From positions 62,001 through 126,000 of the forward strand of contig NW_026570273.1 of the NCBI RefSeq assembly GCF_019649055.1: 64,000 nucleotides of DNA. Reading direction: 5' to 3'. Origin of the DNA: Paramacrobiotus metropolitanus (lineage: Eukaryota; Tardigrada; Eutardigrada; Parachela; Macrobiotidae). Under the pieces are notes generated by a model that saw nothing but the letters and a program-made list of their open reading frames with translations, was not told the DNA's origin and did not search any database. A program made the position numbers and the translations under genes. Shown here piece after piece: positions 11,751 through 23,430 of this stretch; positions within the stretch are counted from its first letter, which is position 1; each line of letters starts with the position of its first letter.

Positions 11751-13318
11751 TAATTAGCGCAAGTCCAAGAGCATTGTCCATGTGTCAAGTTTCTTCGCTG
11801 GAGCGAAAACGTAGCCGCAAATACGCAGAAGCGCCACCTAGGTCGTGCTCTCGTTCCAGATTACCCCACGCTTCTGATACGGTTTGTCAGGCCCCACCGG
11901 ATCCTTGATTGCCGGAACCATGTTTTTCTGGTAGACCTTAAATTCTACAGGATAATAGTATTTCCTCGTCCGATCGGGAACTGTTGTACAGATTAAATCG
12001 TTCAGGACCGTTGCAGCGTTTAATATCTCCTTACAGCCTGAGAACGACTACAAAGATGATTGGATAGCCATGTGTTTGTAGTGTAGTAGTACTGATCAGC
12101 TTTTGATTCGCGGATTACATATTTAGGCAGAGCCAGCTGCTATTCCACCTCTGTCAGCTACCGGCTATCATTTTCTACCCGTCAAACGTCTTGGTTAGAC
12201 GTTTTGGTTAGACACTATGGTTGCATGTTTATTCTGGTGCAACATGTTTTTGTTACTATGTGAAATCATGTGACCAGTACCACCAAGCAGCTGGCTTATA
12301 ACTACTGAGGTGCTACTAAATAAAGCTAAATAAGTGCTATTTAATTAGGAAAAGCTTCCCTAAAGTAAAATGTGTAGTAAACAGTAAACAGTTATAACAC
12401 TGGTTACCCGTAGAACTGAATAATAACATTTTTTTTACTGATTTATTAGTGACTGCGTGGTGCGTACATTCATCAATATATACTCTAATACTCGTAAAGG
12501 TTTTCTACCATGGCGCTAATGAGACGGTAAATTAATAACATTATACGGTGGGGAAGCAAACCGACTCTGCAAACCGACTCTCTGTATTTTTAGTATCAAG
12601 AAGCATTCTGGAATCTATCTGAATATGTTTCGAGTGAGGAAAATCGATTTTGACTCAAATATGTTCACACAAATGAAACATAGTAGTCTATGCAAGCGGA
12701 ACATGGCGCATACAGTGTGATCTTTGTACAACGAGCGGCTGTGAAGCAGTTGCTTTTTATCCTAAGATACCTAAGAAAACGGTATTAACATAACTGTGTT
12801 CGGCTTCCATGGCCCCACCATGTTAATTTGTGGGCACTAGGAACGTATTTCAGTAATAATCAATTTTCTTCACTTGAAACGTGAAATATATTTTAGTATG
12901 CTTCGTAAACCTACAAATATATTATAATTATTAGGACGCTTTCCTTCCCCACCTGATAATGTGATTTAACCAATCAGAGGTCATATTTCCAAGGTATTCA
13001 TAAATCCTAATATAAACATCCGGAACTACCTGTACAGCGTTTACGAAAACAGCATCAGTTTGATCAAAGAACGCATTTTTTTTCAGAAAACCCTCCTTGT
13101 CGACCAATTCGTTAAAGCCGTTTTTTTAGAACAAGGCTTCTTAGATACAGTCAGTCAGCGTTATACTTATAGACATGGTAGACTGGACAACATTCGCATG
13201 AAACCGCATGCATACCTCATATGCAAGGCATCTCACCGAACGAATACTAATGAACCGAATATCGAACGAGTTCATTTTCGTGGCGGTGGCATGCAGCCCT
13301 TTCTAATCACCATTTCCA
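11751..13318. other. Intergenic, nothing recognised
   Basis: No exon, RNA gene or transposon ends could be supported. The plus-strand open frame near 13060-13365 overlaps the last exon of the next gene and has no family signature. Confidence 0.3.
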
Positions 13319-14783
13319 CTAACAAGCAGGACTACCATGGGTGCTGTTGTTTGTGCAGTTGTTAGCTTCCACGTTAGCGCTTGCGCGGGCCAGTTCCGCA
13401 AAGACCAACAGAGTGCTCAGCAAAGCGGCACAAGCCTAGGAAATTTAAACCACCATAAAAGCGCATTTAAAGTACAGAATTTGTAAATTCTTGACTTTAA
13501 ATGTATAACTTAAAAATTCGTGACATATTCACAGAAATACCAGTTTCTCAGAAACAGAAACTGTTTCTGTCCCCTCGACAAATATGAGCAAGGGAAGCGC
13601 ACCACACCTGTATGGCGTTTTCTCGGGTGATGATCACGCCGGCTAAAGTAAAACAACACGCCCTACAACGCTTGCTATGATAGTACGCGGCATCCCATTC
13701 AACGCCTTTCCATTTTCTTTCCCCAATAGATAGACAAATATCAATAATCCCCGACAATTCTTGACACTGCAACAAAGAATATTTGCAAAACATGCTGGTT
13801 GACGAAACTGTCGGTAGATTTCTTACTTGATCGTTCGAGTACATGCAGGCAGTGATCAGGGTACCAAAGCAGACGATGTACGCGACCAGTGCGAGGATAC
13901 TGCCCGACGAAGGCTGTTGCCCCGCCGTGGACTGACTACAGTCGAAGGTGAAGACGATTGTGCCGGCCAAAGCACCGTAACACAAGATTCCAACGATCAG
14001 TGACAAACATTTATCTAAATCACGGATAATCTTCATCAAGTGCACGGATTTTGAGTGCTCATCAACAGCAACATAACCATATTGCTTTATTAGCTCATCC
14101 AGACTAAGTGCTGTCGCTCGGACGCAATCACCGGCCAGTAACATAACGGTTACGATGAAACCGACAAGAAATTCGCGTCCCACGATAAGCACACGACTGA
14201 AAAGGGTGTATATGCGGTACACCCATTCAACAAGGTCACGCGACTGGTTGGGCAAATAACGTTTGTGAAAAACATCAATATTCTCCGCTATCAGAAGGCT
14301 AAACTGTTCCATGTAAAGCCGGTACGCGTCTTTCACTGCAAAGATCAAAACAAAAAGCACCACACCGATTGTAATAACGTACGATCTCCTCCTAGCGATA
14401 GAAGTGTAGTAAATTTCATCGAGCGTGTTGATCAGCTGCATGATTTTCCTGCTGGACAACCACACTAGGATGATAGACAGAATGTCAACAACAGCTTCGG
14501 ATGCGTTGAGCAGTTGCATGATACGAAACGTTAACCAATTGGATAGGGTAAGATAGTCCGACAAAAGGCCGTCAATCAGGTAAACGGCACTAACGACGAG
14601 AAGCAGCAAGAAGTATATGCAAGACGTATACTTGCGCATGAGTATTGTGCATCGATGATCTTTTTCAGAGTACGAAAACACAAAGCCGCATAGTTGCAGA
14701 ACTGTTACCCAGGCTACGGTCAGCTTCCAAATCAAACTATGTGGCGGCTGTTTAACACCGGCAAGTTTCGATTTCCCGGCCAT
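13319..14783 (-). CDS. Gustatory-receptor-like 7TM protein
   Basis: Exons on the minus strand are 14783-13827, 13766-13608 and 13435-13319. The first intron is only 60 nt (CAA|GTAAGAAA to TTGCAG|TGT), carries no stop and is a multiple of three, so unspliced RNA also reads through. Exon 1 starts MAGKSKLAGVKQ and shows successive hydrophobic helices plus DLVEWVYRIYTLFSRVL. Exon 2 has GERKWKGVEWDAAYYHSKRC and FTLAGVIITRENAIQ. Exon 3 (ALLSTLLVFAELARASANVE) is the last helix, ending at TAG. The first-exon start codon is the first ATG and precedes the first helix directly. This is the most complete receptor in the window and the model for the others. It probably sits in the membrane of chemosensory cells as a ligand-gated channel subunit, by family analogy. 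Confidence 0.72.
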
Positions 14784-15087
14784 ATCGGATGGAGTGGGCT
14801 TAATTTGGTTTTAATTAGCGGTAGCTTACCCCTCTCGGCCGAAAATGTGATATCCCAATTAAGACGGTAATTGCTTCGTGTGGCACAAAAAAATTACTTG
14901 ATAGTTGGTAAACTAATGCTGTACGGGGTGCCGACAATTTTGCGCGCAGGAAGAAAAAATGAGATAACGCCTTTACGAAACTTGCAACGACAAATTGCAG
15001 ATATACGAAGTATATAGACAATATCTGTGCTGAATTTCGGAAGGCGGTGGAGTGTCAGCCTATCACTCATAGTCTATAGATACCCCC

Positions 15088-15149
15088 GCGAGGAGCGACG
15101 CAGACAAGGTTGTTTTACGGCTGCGGGTGAGATAATCACCCGAGAGAGG
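15088..15149 (+). pseudogene. Isolated receptor exon 2 relic
   Basis: The plus strand matches the middle of exon 2 of the receptor at 1-1641 (GGTTGTTTTACGGCTGCGGG against GGTTATTTTACGGTCGCGGG, followed by ATAATCACCCGAGAGAGG). It runs into TAG at once, and no neighbouring exon 1 or 3 is present on this strand. It is a decayed fragment, opposite in strand to the intact gene next to it. Confidence 0.5.
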
Positions 15150-16014
15150 TCATAGACGTAGCAGCAGATCCCAAACTGTGTTAAAGCTGCAAAAGCCTAA
15201 GCGGTGTATTTTTTCACATCACTCGTGTCGATATTGACAAGTCGATCCAGATGTCGATCCTGCGGAGAAGTAATTGGTAACTTCATATTAGCTATTTGTT
15301 ATGTCAATCGATTGGTTTTTGTTGGTGATGCCTTTGTCGATTGGTGTGGAATGCGATTGCGCATGTACAGCAGACTATAGCCCGATACCGAGCACGACAT
15401 GCATGCAATTTCTGCGGGATGACCCGCGCACTGTAATCCTTATTGCGGGTTTGCGGTGAAAGTAAGATTTTCTTCTGGCAATCCATATGAACAGCATGCA
15501 CGGTATGCTGGGTGCAGTAGGCGATGTTCAGCAGGTAAGTTATCGAAGAGGTGAATGAGTTTAAGTTGGGCGAATGGACTGACAGACTATTAATTTTGTA
15601 GGAGAAAGGGCGACTGAATTAACCTCAACAATTATGGCAAGGTTCGCGCATGATAAGAAGCGGAAACGTATGGACGTTCTAATGCTCTTTTCAGAAGCAA
15701 CTACTACTACGTACCCACATAACTGCCAAAAAACTTCCCGACTATTCTCAATGAAATCAAACGAACACGTTTCGGCAATTTCTAATGTGATGGGGAATTC
15801 TAATTTTATTTTATTCTCGTACTTTATGTATACGTACTGTATTTTTCTCGTACTGTATTTTTTTATTCTAATTTTATTTTATTCTCGAATTTTATTCTCG
15901 TACTTTATTTTCCTGATGAAGGTGATTATGGTGATCGTCGTATGCAAAAGTAAAGTAGCATAATGCATTTTCTTGGATGTCGCATCGTTTGCTAGAGTGG
16001 GCCGGTGATCTGTA
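15150..16014. other. Intergenic with AT-rich simple sequence
   Basis: 15800-15920 is a low-complexity run of TTTTATTTTATTCTCGTAC-like repeats. Nothing else recognised. Confidence 0.35.
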
Positions 16015-16124
16015 TATGTCTGTCTGATACACAGTACCAGCGGACGACACATACTTTTCTCCACTTCCCGACAGGCTGCCTGATAATGCTTTTATCGAGC
16101 TGCAGGGGCTTTGGGAGGTAAATC

Positions 16125-17913
16125 GGATGAATTCGGATGAATTCAAAATGCAAAAGCCATAGGAAAGCGGCTCCTCCTTTGAGAAATACAGGTACGAAGC
16201 GATAGGAGAAATCATACAGTTCTTCCAAATCACAGTGGCAATTGTCGATGCAACATCGGCGCATGCGTCGGCAACGTTGCGTATTTCCGGGTTGAAACAG
16301 TTTTCCATCTTCCAGATACATTTATCAAATATCACTATCAACTTCCGTCGCGACGCCCGTGCTTCCCGGATAGCATGGATGAATTGCAGACAGTCTATAA
16401 AGTCAACAAAGTGACCTTTTTGAAAAGCGTTTCTGATACATCTCACAATAATTGTTTAAAAATTTCCTACAGATATGTTTCCTAATATTTGTAGTTCGTG
16501 AGCACATGGACATACAATACAAGCAGCTTGAAAATTAGCGACGTTATTGAATTTCTGAAATTTAATAATTTTGCTGCGATGGTCACCGCAAGCGCGCTGT
16601 AGATCGTACGATGCTCGGCATGTGGAAGGATCTACGAGACGTGCAGTGCCCGGAAAAACGATACTGCGGCATAAAATGCAATTACTTAATACTGCAATTT
16701 AATAGTAAAAGTATGTGTACTCTGTCTCATTTAATTCATGTTAAACCACGCCCAAGTGACCTTTGCAGATGAAACTGTTTTTTTATCATACCACGGTAGT
16801 CTATTACCTTTTTACAGAAAACGAAATTTTTTTTTGGAGGCGGAAATAGTGCCATGGTAAGACGAACCTAAGGGAGCTGGATAAATTGCAACAATATAAA
16901 ACAAAAAATTTATCACAAAACTCGGATAAATAATTCTGTCATGTTTCCGAAGCGAAAATGCCGAAATAGGACTGTTTTTCAGGTGCGAAATTTGAAACTT
17001 ATAGTGTAAACTGTGCACTACGCTATGCACTGAACAATAGTGGTAGTTCGGTCACTCGTTCACCAAACGGACTCTGTATACTGGACAGAGTGGTAGTTCG
17101 GTGATCGGTTCACCTAGTGGAATCTATTTACCAGACAGTAATGGTAGTTCGGTTTGCCGCAGAAACTGCTAGAAGCCTCCCGCGCATGTCCGAGGGAAAT
17201 GTCTAAAACGTCATTGAATAATCAGTACTACTCACCACATAATCTCCGGTTAACGTGCTATCCTTTAGTCGTTGAATGCACATCACTGCCTTTCCGACGA
17301 GACGCACTGGAAGAACTTCCCATCCATCCAACCTCCTTTTCCAAATATTCCACAGCATATCCGGCAGCGGTTCATAATTTGTGTACGAACGCGTAAACGT
17401 GTACGATACAGCCACGAAATAAGAAGAAAGAACGACGCGCCGCTTTAAGGTCTCCTTGGACGGCACAATCCGGACCACCCGTCTCGGAAACCAGTCCTGG
17501 AAGATAAGGGAACCGCACTGCACTTCGATAAATACCCACTCTGCGCCCAGTGCGCCGAACACACCGGGAGCAAGAAATTTGGCAGGATACCATGTCCATG
17601 GTTGATCCGCCGAAGTACGTGTCAAGACCTGGAGTTGTTCTTCTTTGACAGGATCCGCTGGCGACGAATGCTCCACCCTCTTAATTCGCTCATATTTAAA
17701 TGACCAACTCATAACTGGATTCCGGCAATGAAAGATATTTTCGTTTGCATGGTTGTCGATAAAGAGTGCCCGTTTCCCGGGGCAGTCGAAATCCAGAAAA
17801 CAACCATTATCCGTGATGTTGACGACCTGTGCATACTGCAGTTGACCATCTTCTGCTAGCACATCCACCGCGTTCCACTCAGTCACTGCAGAGTGTATCT
17901 GGAATACACGCAT
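16125..17913 (-). pseudogene. Tudor-like/F-box family, copy 2 (F-box and tail lost)
   Basis: Exon B (17913-17236, donor GTG|GTGAGT) is fully open and starts MRVFQIH, matching copy 1. It carries VVNITDNGCFLDFDCPGKRA and TRTSADQPWTWYPAKF. Exon A survives only as 16446-16125 (RNAFQKGHFVDFIDCLQFIH to EEPLSYGFCILNSSE). Its 5' part with the F-box is gone, and downstream of LNSSE the sequence no longer matches. No exon C was found. An upstream in-frame ATG at 17940 exists, but homology to copy 1 favours 17913. The gene is a partial pseudogene, although the Tudor-like exon could still be expressed. Confidence 0.6.
17039..17155. repeat. Short tandem repeat, TGGTAGTTCGGT units
   Basis: Two units of about 50 bases begin TGGTAGTTCGGTSAYCGGTTCACC-like at about 17041 and 17091, and a third partial unit starts at about 17142. 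It lies in the copy 2 intron between the exon A remnant and exon B. Confidence 0.5.
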
Positions 17914-18376
17914 CGCGAATTCGCGATAATCCACCGGCAATGCAATACGTGTTGTTCGTGTATTGATGTTATAATGGTATTTACTTAGGGAAAGCCAAAA
18001 GTGTTTGGAATTTTCAATAATTACTTCTTATGGAAAACTCCGTCATGATATTGGCAAAACTCCAAGTAATGAGAAATGCTCTTACAGGATCTACGCTGAT
18101 ATCCGATTGTATGAGTTTCATGCTCGCAGCCCATGTCCGCATGTTCAACAGTTCCTTTGTTCTCCTGTGAACCAGATTTCGTTCGAGAGCATACGCAATA
18201 CTTACTCTGACATGTTTTAATGAACAACCTATAAGCACGAAAATACTTGCTCGACAGTTTCTTCTTGTGTTCTGCGATGACCGCAGCAGGATGTCACCTA
18301 TTTTAGCGGTTCTTAGTGTGATGAGAGAAGCGGCTCACGTACGGCGACAAAATCTTTCGAAGGATTTCAACGTATT

Positions 18377-18453
18377 GCGCCGTGGTGCAGTGGTGCTGCC
18401 TACGCGGATCTAACGACGTAGCCGGGGTTCGATTCCCCCATCGGTGCATTTTT
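18377..18453 (+). ncRNA. tRNA-like sequence with perfect B box and T5 terminator
   Basis: 72 nt with a good A box (TGGTGCAGTGG), a consensus B box (GGTTCGATTCC) and a near-complete acceptor pair (GCGCCGT with TCGGTGC), followed directly by TTTTT. The anticodon arm (CTACG/CGTAG) would have a 12-nt loop, so it is not a canonical tRNA. A tRNA-derived SINE head or a decayed tRNA gene is likely. RNA polymerase III promoter elements appear intact. Confidence 0.45.
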
Positions 18454-18954
18454 CAGCCGTTTCTCGGTTTCCCTCGGATGGCGCCCTGCTTGAGATCAGC
18501 ATCCGTTATCAAAGTTTGTAGTTAAAGATGACTCGTCCAGTACTGGCTCCGTAACACTGACCTTAGACATCGATTATTACCTCAGCACAGCTCCCAAGTT
18601 TATGATACTTCATTACTGAGCAGTTGATAAGGCAATTATTATTACTTAAGTATTAATAACAATTCGGCGAATAATAACAGTAATAATAAAAACAATACTA
18701 ATTCGCCTGATAATAATAATTAATTCGGACAACCCATTCAGATGGGCCTGTAAGGTAAGAATTTACTGAACGAAGCAATATGGTATTAAATAAAGCAATA
18801 AATTATTTAAAACAGCGATGCTGCACTGTAGTAGTCAGTAAATCAGATCACCTATGTAAAATAAGAATTAAGCCCTTGATGTACACAGTCATATACGTAA
18901 TCTAGGTACTATGCCATGCAGCACAAATATCAGACCAGTACATGTGATATGTCT
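18454..18954. other. Intergenic, AT-rich
   Basis: 18640-18730 is rich in AATAATAA-type simple sequence. No gene seen. Confidence 0.3.
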
Positions 18955-19130
18955 ATGGCTCCATTGTGGAATTGCTGGCAGGAGGAGCTTAGCCGCAGTA
19001 ACATTGTGCCGGTCCGCATGCTGAACGAGACGCTGTACTACATACAGATCGACCAACTAACGTCCCCTGGCGTAGCTTCTCCTGATATGCTGGTAAGCTC
19101 GACAGAAGACTTATTATTGAACTTGTGCGG
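18955..19130 (+). pseudogene. Detached 3' end of an exon B copy
   Basis: The plus strand encodes PLWNCWQEELSRSNIVPVR and ends SPDM at the same splice donor as copy 3 (CTG|GTAAGCTCGACAGAA). The match continues a few bases into the intron. Everything 5' of PLWN is missing and no exon A follows. It is a transposed or duplicated piece of a copy 3/4-type gene, and the only piece of the family on the plus strand. Confidence 0.7.
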
Positions 19131-20290
19131 GGAAGTCAACACCCTGTCACCCAGGACGTTACTGACCCTGTTTAGTATCAGTGATTCCCTTAAACCAGTG
19201 TGGATTTTGGAACCAGTGAAACTTGTGGAACCATTGGAACTCCAGAGGAACCGCCTTCTTACCCTAAACGGGTTAATCTATGCTCAAATATCGCAGCTGC
19301 AGCGGTTGCTTCGTTATCGCGTTATTGGATGTTTTTTCCTATGCATCATTCGTGATTACTCATGGGTTGTTGCCGTATTGTACGGTTAACGTTCGATAAG
19401 TCGCCATAGATGAATTGTTGTATGTTGTATGCCATACAACAAAATTAATGATCCATCTATACAAATAAAGCTAAACCCGCCCGGAAGTAGGCTTAAATGT
19501 ATGGCTCACAACGTGTCCGAGTGAACTGGGGTGCGGCACCCAACCACCTCGCATGTAAGCATAAAAATAGTCGATCTAGATGCCAGTTGATCTCCAAATT
19601 TCGCAAGACTTGTCTTTCGTTTGCCTCTTTACGGAATTTCCCAGTCACATAATGAATATAATGAAAAAAATTACATTTTTGTTTTTATATCTAGCAAGTG
19701 GCCTTTAATTTTGCGGATGAAGAAAGTCATATAATATGGCTGTTTTGGTTTCGTGGACTACGAGAAACCAAAGCAGCTAGACATATGTAGTTACGGCCCG
19801 TGAAAAAGTTTTCGTCGAATTAATAATTATTATATTTTTCCGTTTTTTTCTGAAAACATTCTGCTTTCAGTCTGGTAAAAGGGCAGTGGAACGGGGTTTC
19901 CTGTCTTTTGCATCGGTATGTACGAGTAGGTGCTTATTTGTCCCGCCTCTTTTGTTTCATGTTCCTGTACAAGCGGTTCAGTATTTATAGCGATGTACCG
20001 TATTTCCTGCGGTATCTTCAATCGTTGGGTTAATAATATTTTTAGCTCTATTAGCCGGTTTCGTTGTGCGTTATATCTCTTTCTTCAGATATGTGGGTCA
20101 GGATCTGTTGAGAATTAAACGACAAACGAATGGTTGACATCTTTAGATCGACTAGCAATCGGATGAGCAGCTTGCATATATGCATGCAAAGAGGCGGAAT
20201 TAATTGCGTTCGTGTAAGGTCCTGATGTGTATATATATTATATAAGTTCATGCATTTTTGGCGCCGCCTTTCCTTAGTTGTATGGCATAC
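19131..20290. other. Intergenic, nothing recognised
   Basis: No supported feature. An open frame to 19380 is only the continuation of the exon B relic. Confidence 0.3.
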
Positions 20291-20326
20291 ATGTAACAAC
20301 GCCCAATAACATTTTTTGAATATTTT

Positions 20327-21440
20327 GTGAAAATGAGTTTCCCCCGTTCTCTGTATGACTTAAATGGTTCAAATGTTGTTTGGACAAAATTCATACCTCA
20401 GTTTAAAACGTTGGTTAGCTTTGTGGAAATCCTGAATGAGAAAGTGGAGCAGCTGACGGCCCTCAACAAGACCCTAACAGAGCAGTTGGCTCAGCACGTC
20501 GATGTGTCGTCTTCTTCTGTAGCTCATCACTCCCCTGATGCACCTCCGTCCCTGGTTAATGTGGAATCGATTGGTAAAACTGTGGAGGAGCTCTGTGAAA
20601 GAGTGTTTCTGGTTGAGTGTGCAGTTGGTCACCAGTGGAATGGGATGAATGATTACATGAAGGAAGACCCTGATTATGTGAAAACTGTGGTCGAACATTT
20701 TGGAGTGACAAACTATTCGGAAGACATTCCTGGCTTGAAACAGGCGGGTAAAGTCTGGAGCCCAAAGAGGATTGCCCTGCGAAATTCGGAAGAGGACAGC
20801 TTGCCCAGTCACAATCGAAGAACCCTACCACATCCACGAACCATCCTACACTGGGGATGAAATCACAGTCTTACGCTTCAGTTATCAAGAAGGCACCGAA
20901 GGGTTTGCGTGGCACGCGTACTGGAACGAGTGAGGGACCCTCGAGAGAACTGACAGAAGCACCACAAGCCAAGCACCAGCCTCATGCGGACTTTTGTGTG
21001 AGAGGTATACCACGGGTCGAGGATTCGAAGTTTGACAGTGTTAAGGACTATAATGCGTTCATTGTCAAACAGCTGGAAGATGTAGGGATTCCTACAAGAT
21101 TTGTGAGTGTGTAGTAGTACTGTGTACGTTCCTGCTCGTGGAGATAGACGATCTTCCACGTTTGCCCGCATTGGTACGTTTAAAGACATGGCGAAAAAAT
21201 TTTGGAACCTGAGATTTGGCCAGCAAATGTGTTTGTAAGGGAGTGGGTATACTGAGTTGTGGTGTTTAAATACGCTGCAGTATTCTTGTTTAAAAAGCTG
21301 CTGTATTATTGTTTAAAGCTTGATCTGAAATACTGTGTATTCTGGAGAATTGTTGTTGTTGTGAGTGTCTGCTGCCCCGAATTGGGATTTTTCCCTGAAT
21401 GTGTGCGGACGTTAAACCATTAAACTTAAACGCAAAAGGT
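20327..21440 (+). mobile_element. Non-LTR retrotransposon remnant (ORF1-like, plus 3' end)
   Basis: A frame from 20327 starts MKMSFPRSLYDLNGSNVVW, followed by a heptad-rich stretch (VEILNEKVEQLTALNKTLTE) typical of coiled coils in ORF1 proteins. The frame changes near 20790 and continues as SQSYASVIKKAPKGL and FCVRGIPRVEDSKFDSVKDY to 21114. Past that the frame is broken again. No reverse transcriptase follows. The 3' part (about 21350-21430, CCTGAATGTGTGCGGACGTT then AAACCATTAAAC) matches 30265-30300, so it looks like the shared 3' tail of one LINE family. A 5'-intact, internally deleted copy is one reading; a chimeric decayed copy is another. Confidence 0.45.
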
Positions 21441-21914
21441 CTAACACATTTAATGCAGCATTTGTATGTCAAGAGTGAGTCATACTCAGTTAATGACAGT
21501 CGTAGTGAAAAGCTTTCACTGAAAGCCAACGTAAGGCGTAAACAATAATACGTTATCGCATGGGAGTTAGGAACTTGGGACACTGCACGAGACCAAGCGG
21601 GCTATACGTACGTACAGCATAGTGCGCCGGTGATTGTCCTCGGATAATATCCAGCTTTATTACTACCCGTAGTATTTCTACTTTTCCAGCACTTCATTTT
21701 TAAGCTGAGTTTATTCGTTGAGCAGACAAACCTTTGAAGTACTCACAAGCTGGTAGTGTTTAAGCAGTGAGAGTTATGATCACAATGAAAATAGATATAT
21801 TCCAGGGAATTTTTTTCTTTCAGCAAGGTGACAGTACGGCATAACAGGATCACAAATCTTTACCGCATCCCTACCTGAACCAATACATCAACACCGTCGA
21901 TGCTGTCTGAGTAA
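21441..21914. other. Intergenic, nothing recognised
   Basis: No supported feature. Confidence 0.3.
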
Positions 21915-21923
21915 TACGTCACC

Positions 21924-22634
21924 GGCACCGCGACATTTCGCCGCCGACAACTGGTCGCAGGACTTTTGGTCGCAGACATTTCACCGCCAGGTCATCTCGC
22001 CACGCGACGTTTCATCGCAGGACCTTTCGTCGGGAGGACTTCTCGCCGCGAGACCTTCCGTCGCATGGCCGTTTCGACGCAAGGAAATTTTGCCGCAAGG
22101 ATATCTCGACAAAGCGACATTTACCTTATCAGATAAACGATTTACTGAGCTAAGCCTAGATGTAAGAGCCAAAAAAATTAAAAATAAAAGCATAACTAAA
22201 GAACAACCTGAGAAATCTAAGAAACCTAAGAAATCCGAGAAACTTAAAAAACCTAAGAAACCTTAGAAACCTAAGAAAATTTAAGAAGACATACGAAAAC
22301 CTGTGAAAGTCTTAGAAAGACTAAGAAATCCTAAGAATAAAACCTAAGAAAAACTAAGAACAGGCCTAAAAAAACTGAAAAAACTAGTGAGAGTAAAGCG
22401 CGGTGAATTATTTTGCGACGACCTGTCGCATCGTTCGAAAAGTCCCAAGACTAATTGTCCGCGACCAGACATCTTGCGTCGAAATGTCGCAAAGGTAAGA
22501 TGTCTCAAAGCATACTGTCCCAAACCGAAGTGTCCCAGTGTCCGAATGTGCGGCGGCAAAATGTCTTCGCGGCGAAAAGTCGCGCGTCGAGTTTGAGTGC
22601 GGCGAAATGTCACACTCCCAATTGTCCGGGTGCG
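21924..22634. mobile_element. Foldback element FB1 with 9-bp target duplication
   Basis: The left arm (about 21924-22125) is a run of variants of GGACATTTCGCCGC / GACTTTTGGTCGCAG. The right arm (about 22395-22634) has the same kind of motif in inverse sense (GCGGCGAAATGTC, GTCCCAGTGTCCGAATG). The core at about 22200-22380 is an A-rich run of CCTAAGAAA variants. The element is bounded by TACGTCACC at 21915-21923 and 22635-22643. The ends are GGCACC on the left and GGGTGCG on the right. It has no transposase frame; the open frames across it are by-products of the repeats. It lies 3' of copy 3. Confidence 0.7.
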
Positions 22635-22643
22635 TACGTCACC

Positions 22644-23430
22644 GCAGGTTATGTATTAAGAGTTAAGGTGACGTTATCTTTCGGCGTTTGCGGTGGCATG
22701 TGTACCGCCACTGCCTGCCACAATACAATAATAATCAAGAAAAAAGAGAAAACATTTCTACAAAAGAGTACCTTAGCCAACATTTTTGCACCCGGCATAG
22801 TGGCGCAAAACCAAATAAAATCGTCTCCTTTTTTATTATTAGTGAATTGTATTTGCCTAATTGTTTAGCCAAATTCTATGCGCTGAGAAATTACGGTTGT
22901 TAGGTGTTTCAGTCCAGTAAGATATGAAAACAAGCTCCTACCGGCTTCCGAGAACCTCCAGTCCTCCAGTAACCGGTTCCAACAAATGACGTAAATAAAA
23001 CGCAATGTCAGGCCTGTGTTAGATATTTAACTATCCGAATGTTTCACAAGAAAATGATCGCCAGAAGTATCAAAGTGTCCATCATTCTCCGAACAAGATG
23101 CAAGGTTATTATTAAGAGCGAAATGTTGGGTCGTCCGGCGCCATTACGGGGATTAACTCGCCGCAAAAGACCTCTTAATCTTCTTTTACGGTGAAGAGCC
23201 AAATTCGATTTTCGAACAATATTGCCACCATACACTGTTTATTACTAACAATTGCGTAACATAACAATTAAGTACTAAAACACACAATTCATCCCCTTAA
23301 GAAATTTCTTTCCGTTGTTCAGAAAATAATAAGGAACATTGTACGGATCACTGCGCTACCTTTACGATCCCGGCACTAATGTTAGAAGATAGTTTCCCGC
23401 TGTAATGAATTGGCAGCCTCTATAGAAGCA
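22644..23430. other. Intergenic, 3' flank of copy 3
   Basis: No gene recognised. 23044-23235 resembles 31900-32180 near copy 4 (GCCAAATTCGATTTTCGAAC is shared), so this is part of the duplicated 3' flank of copies 3 and 4. Confidence 0.4.

Noticed and set aside
15634-15963. 109-codon plus-strand frame with a hydrophobic tail.
   Set aside because: The hydrophobic part comes from a TTTTATTCTCGTAC simple repeat. No gene structure is visible.
22344-22868. Overlapping open frames on both strands at FB1.
   Set aside because: They arise from the satellite arms of FB1 and have no independent coding signal.
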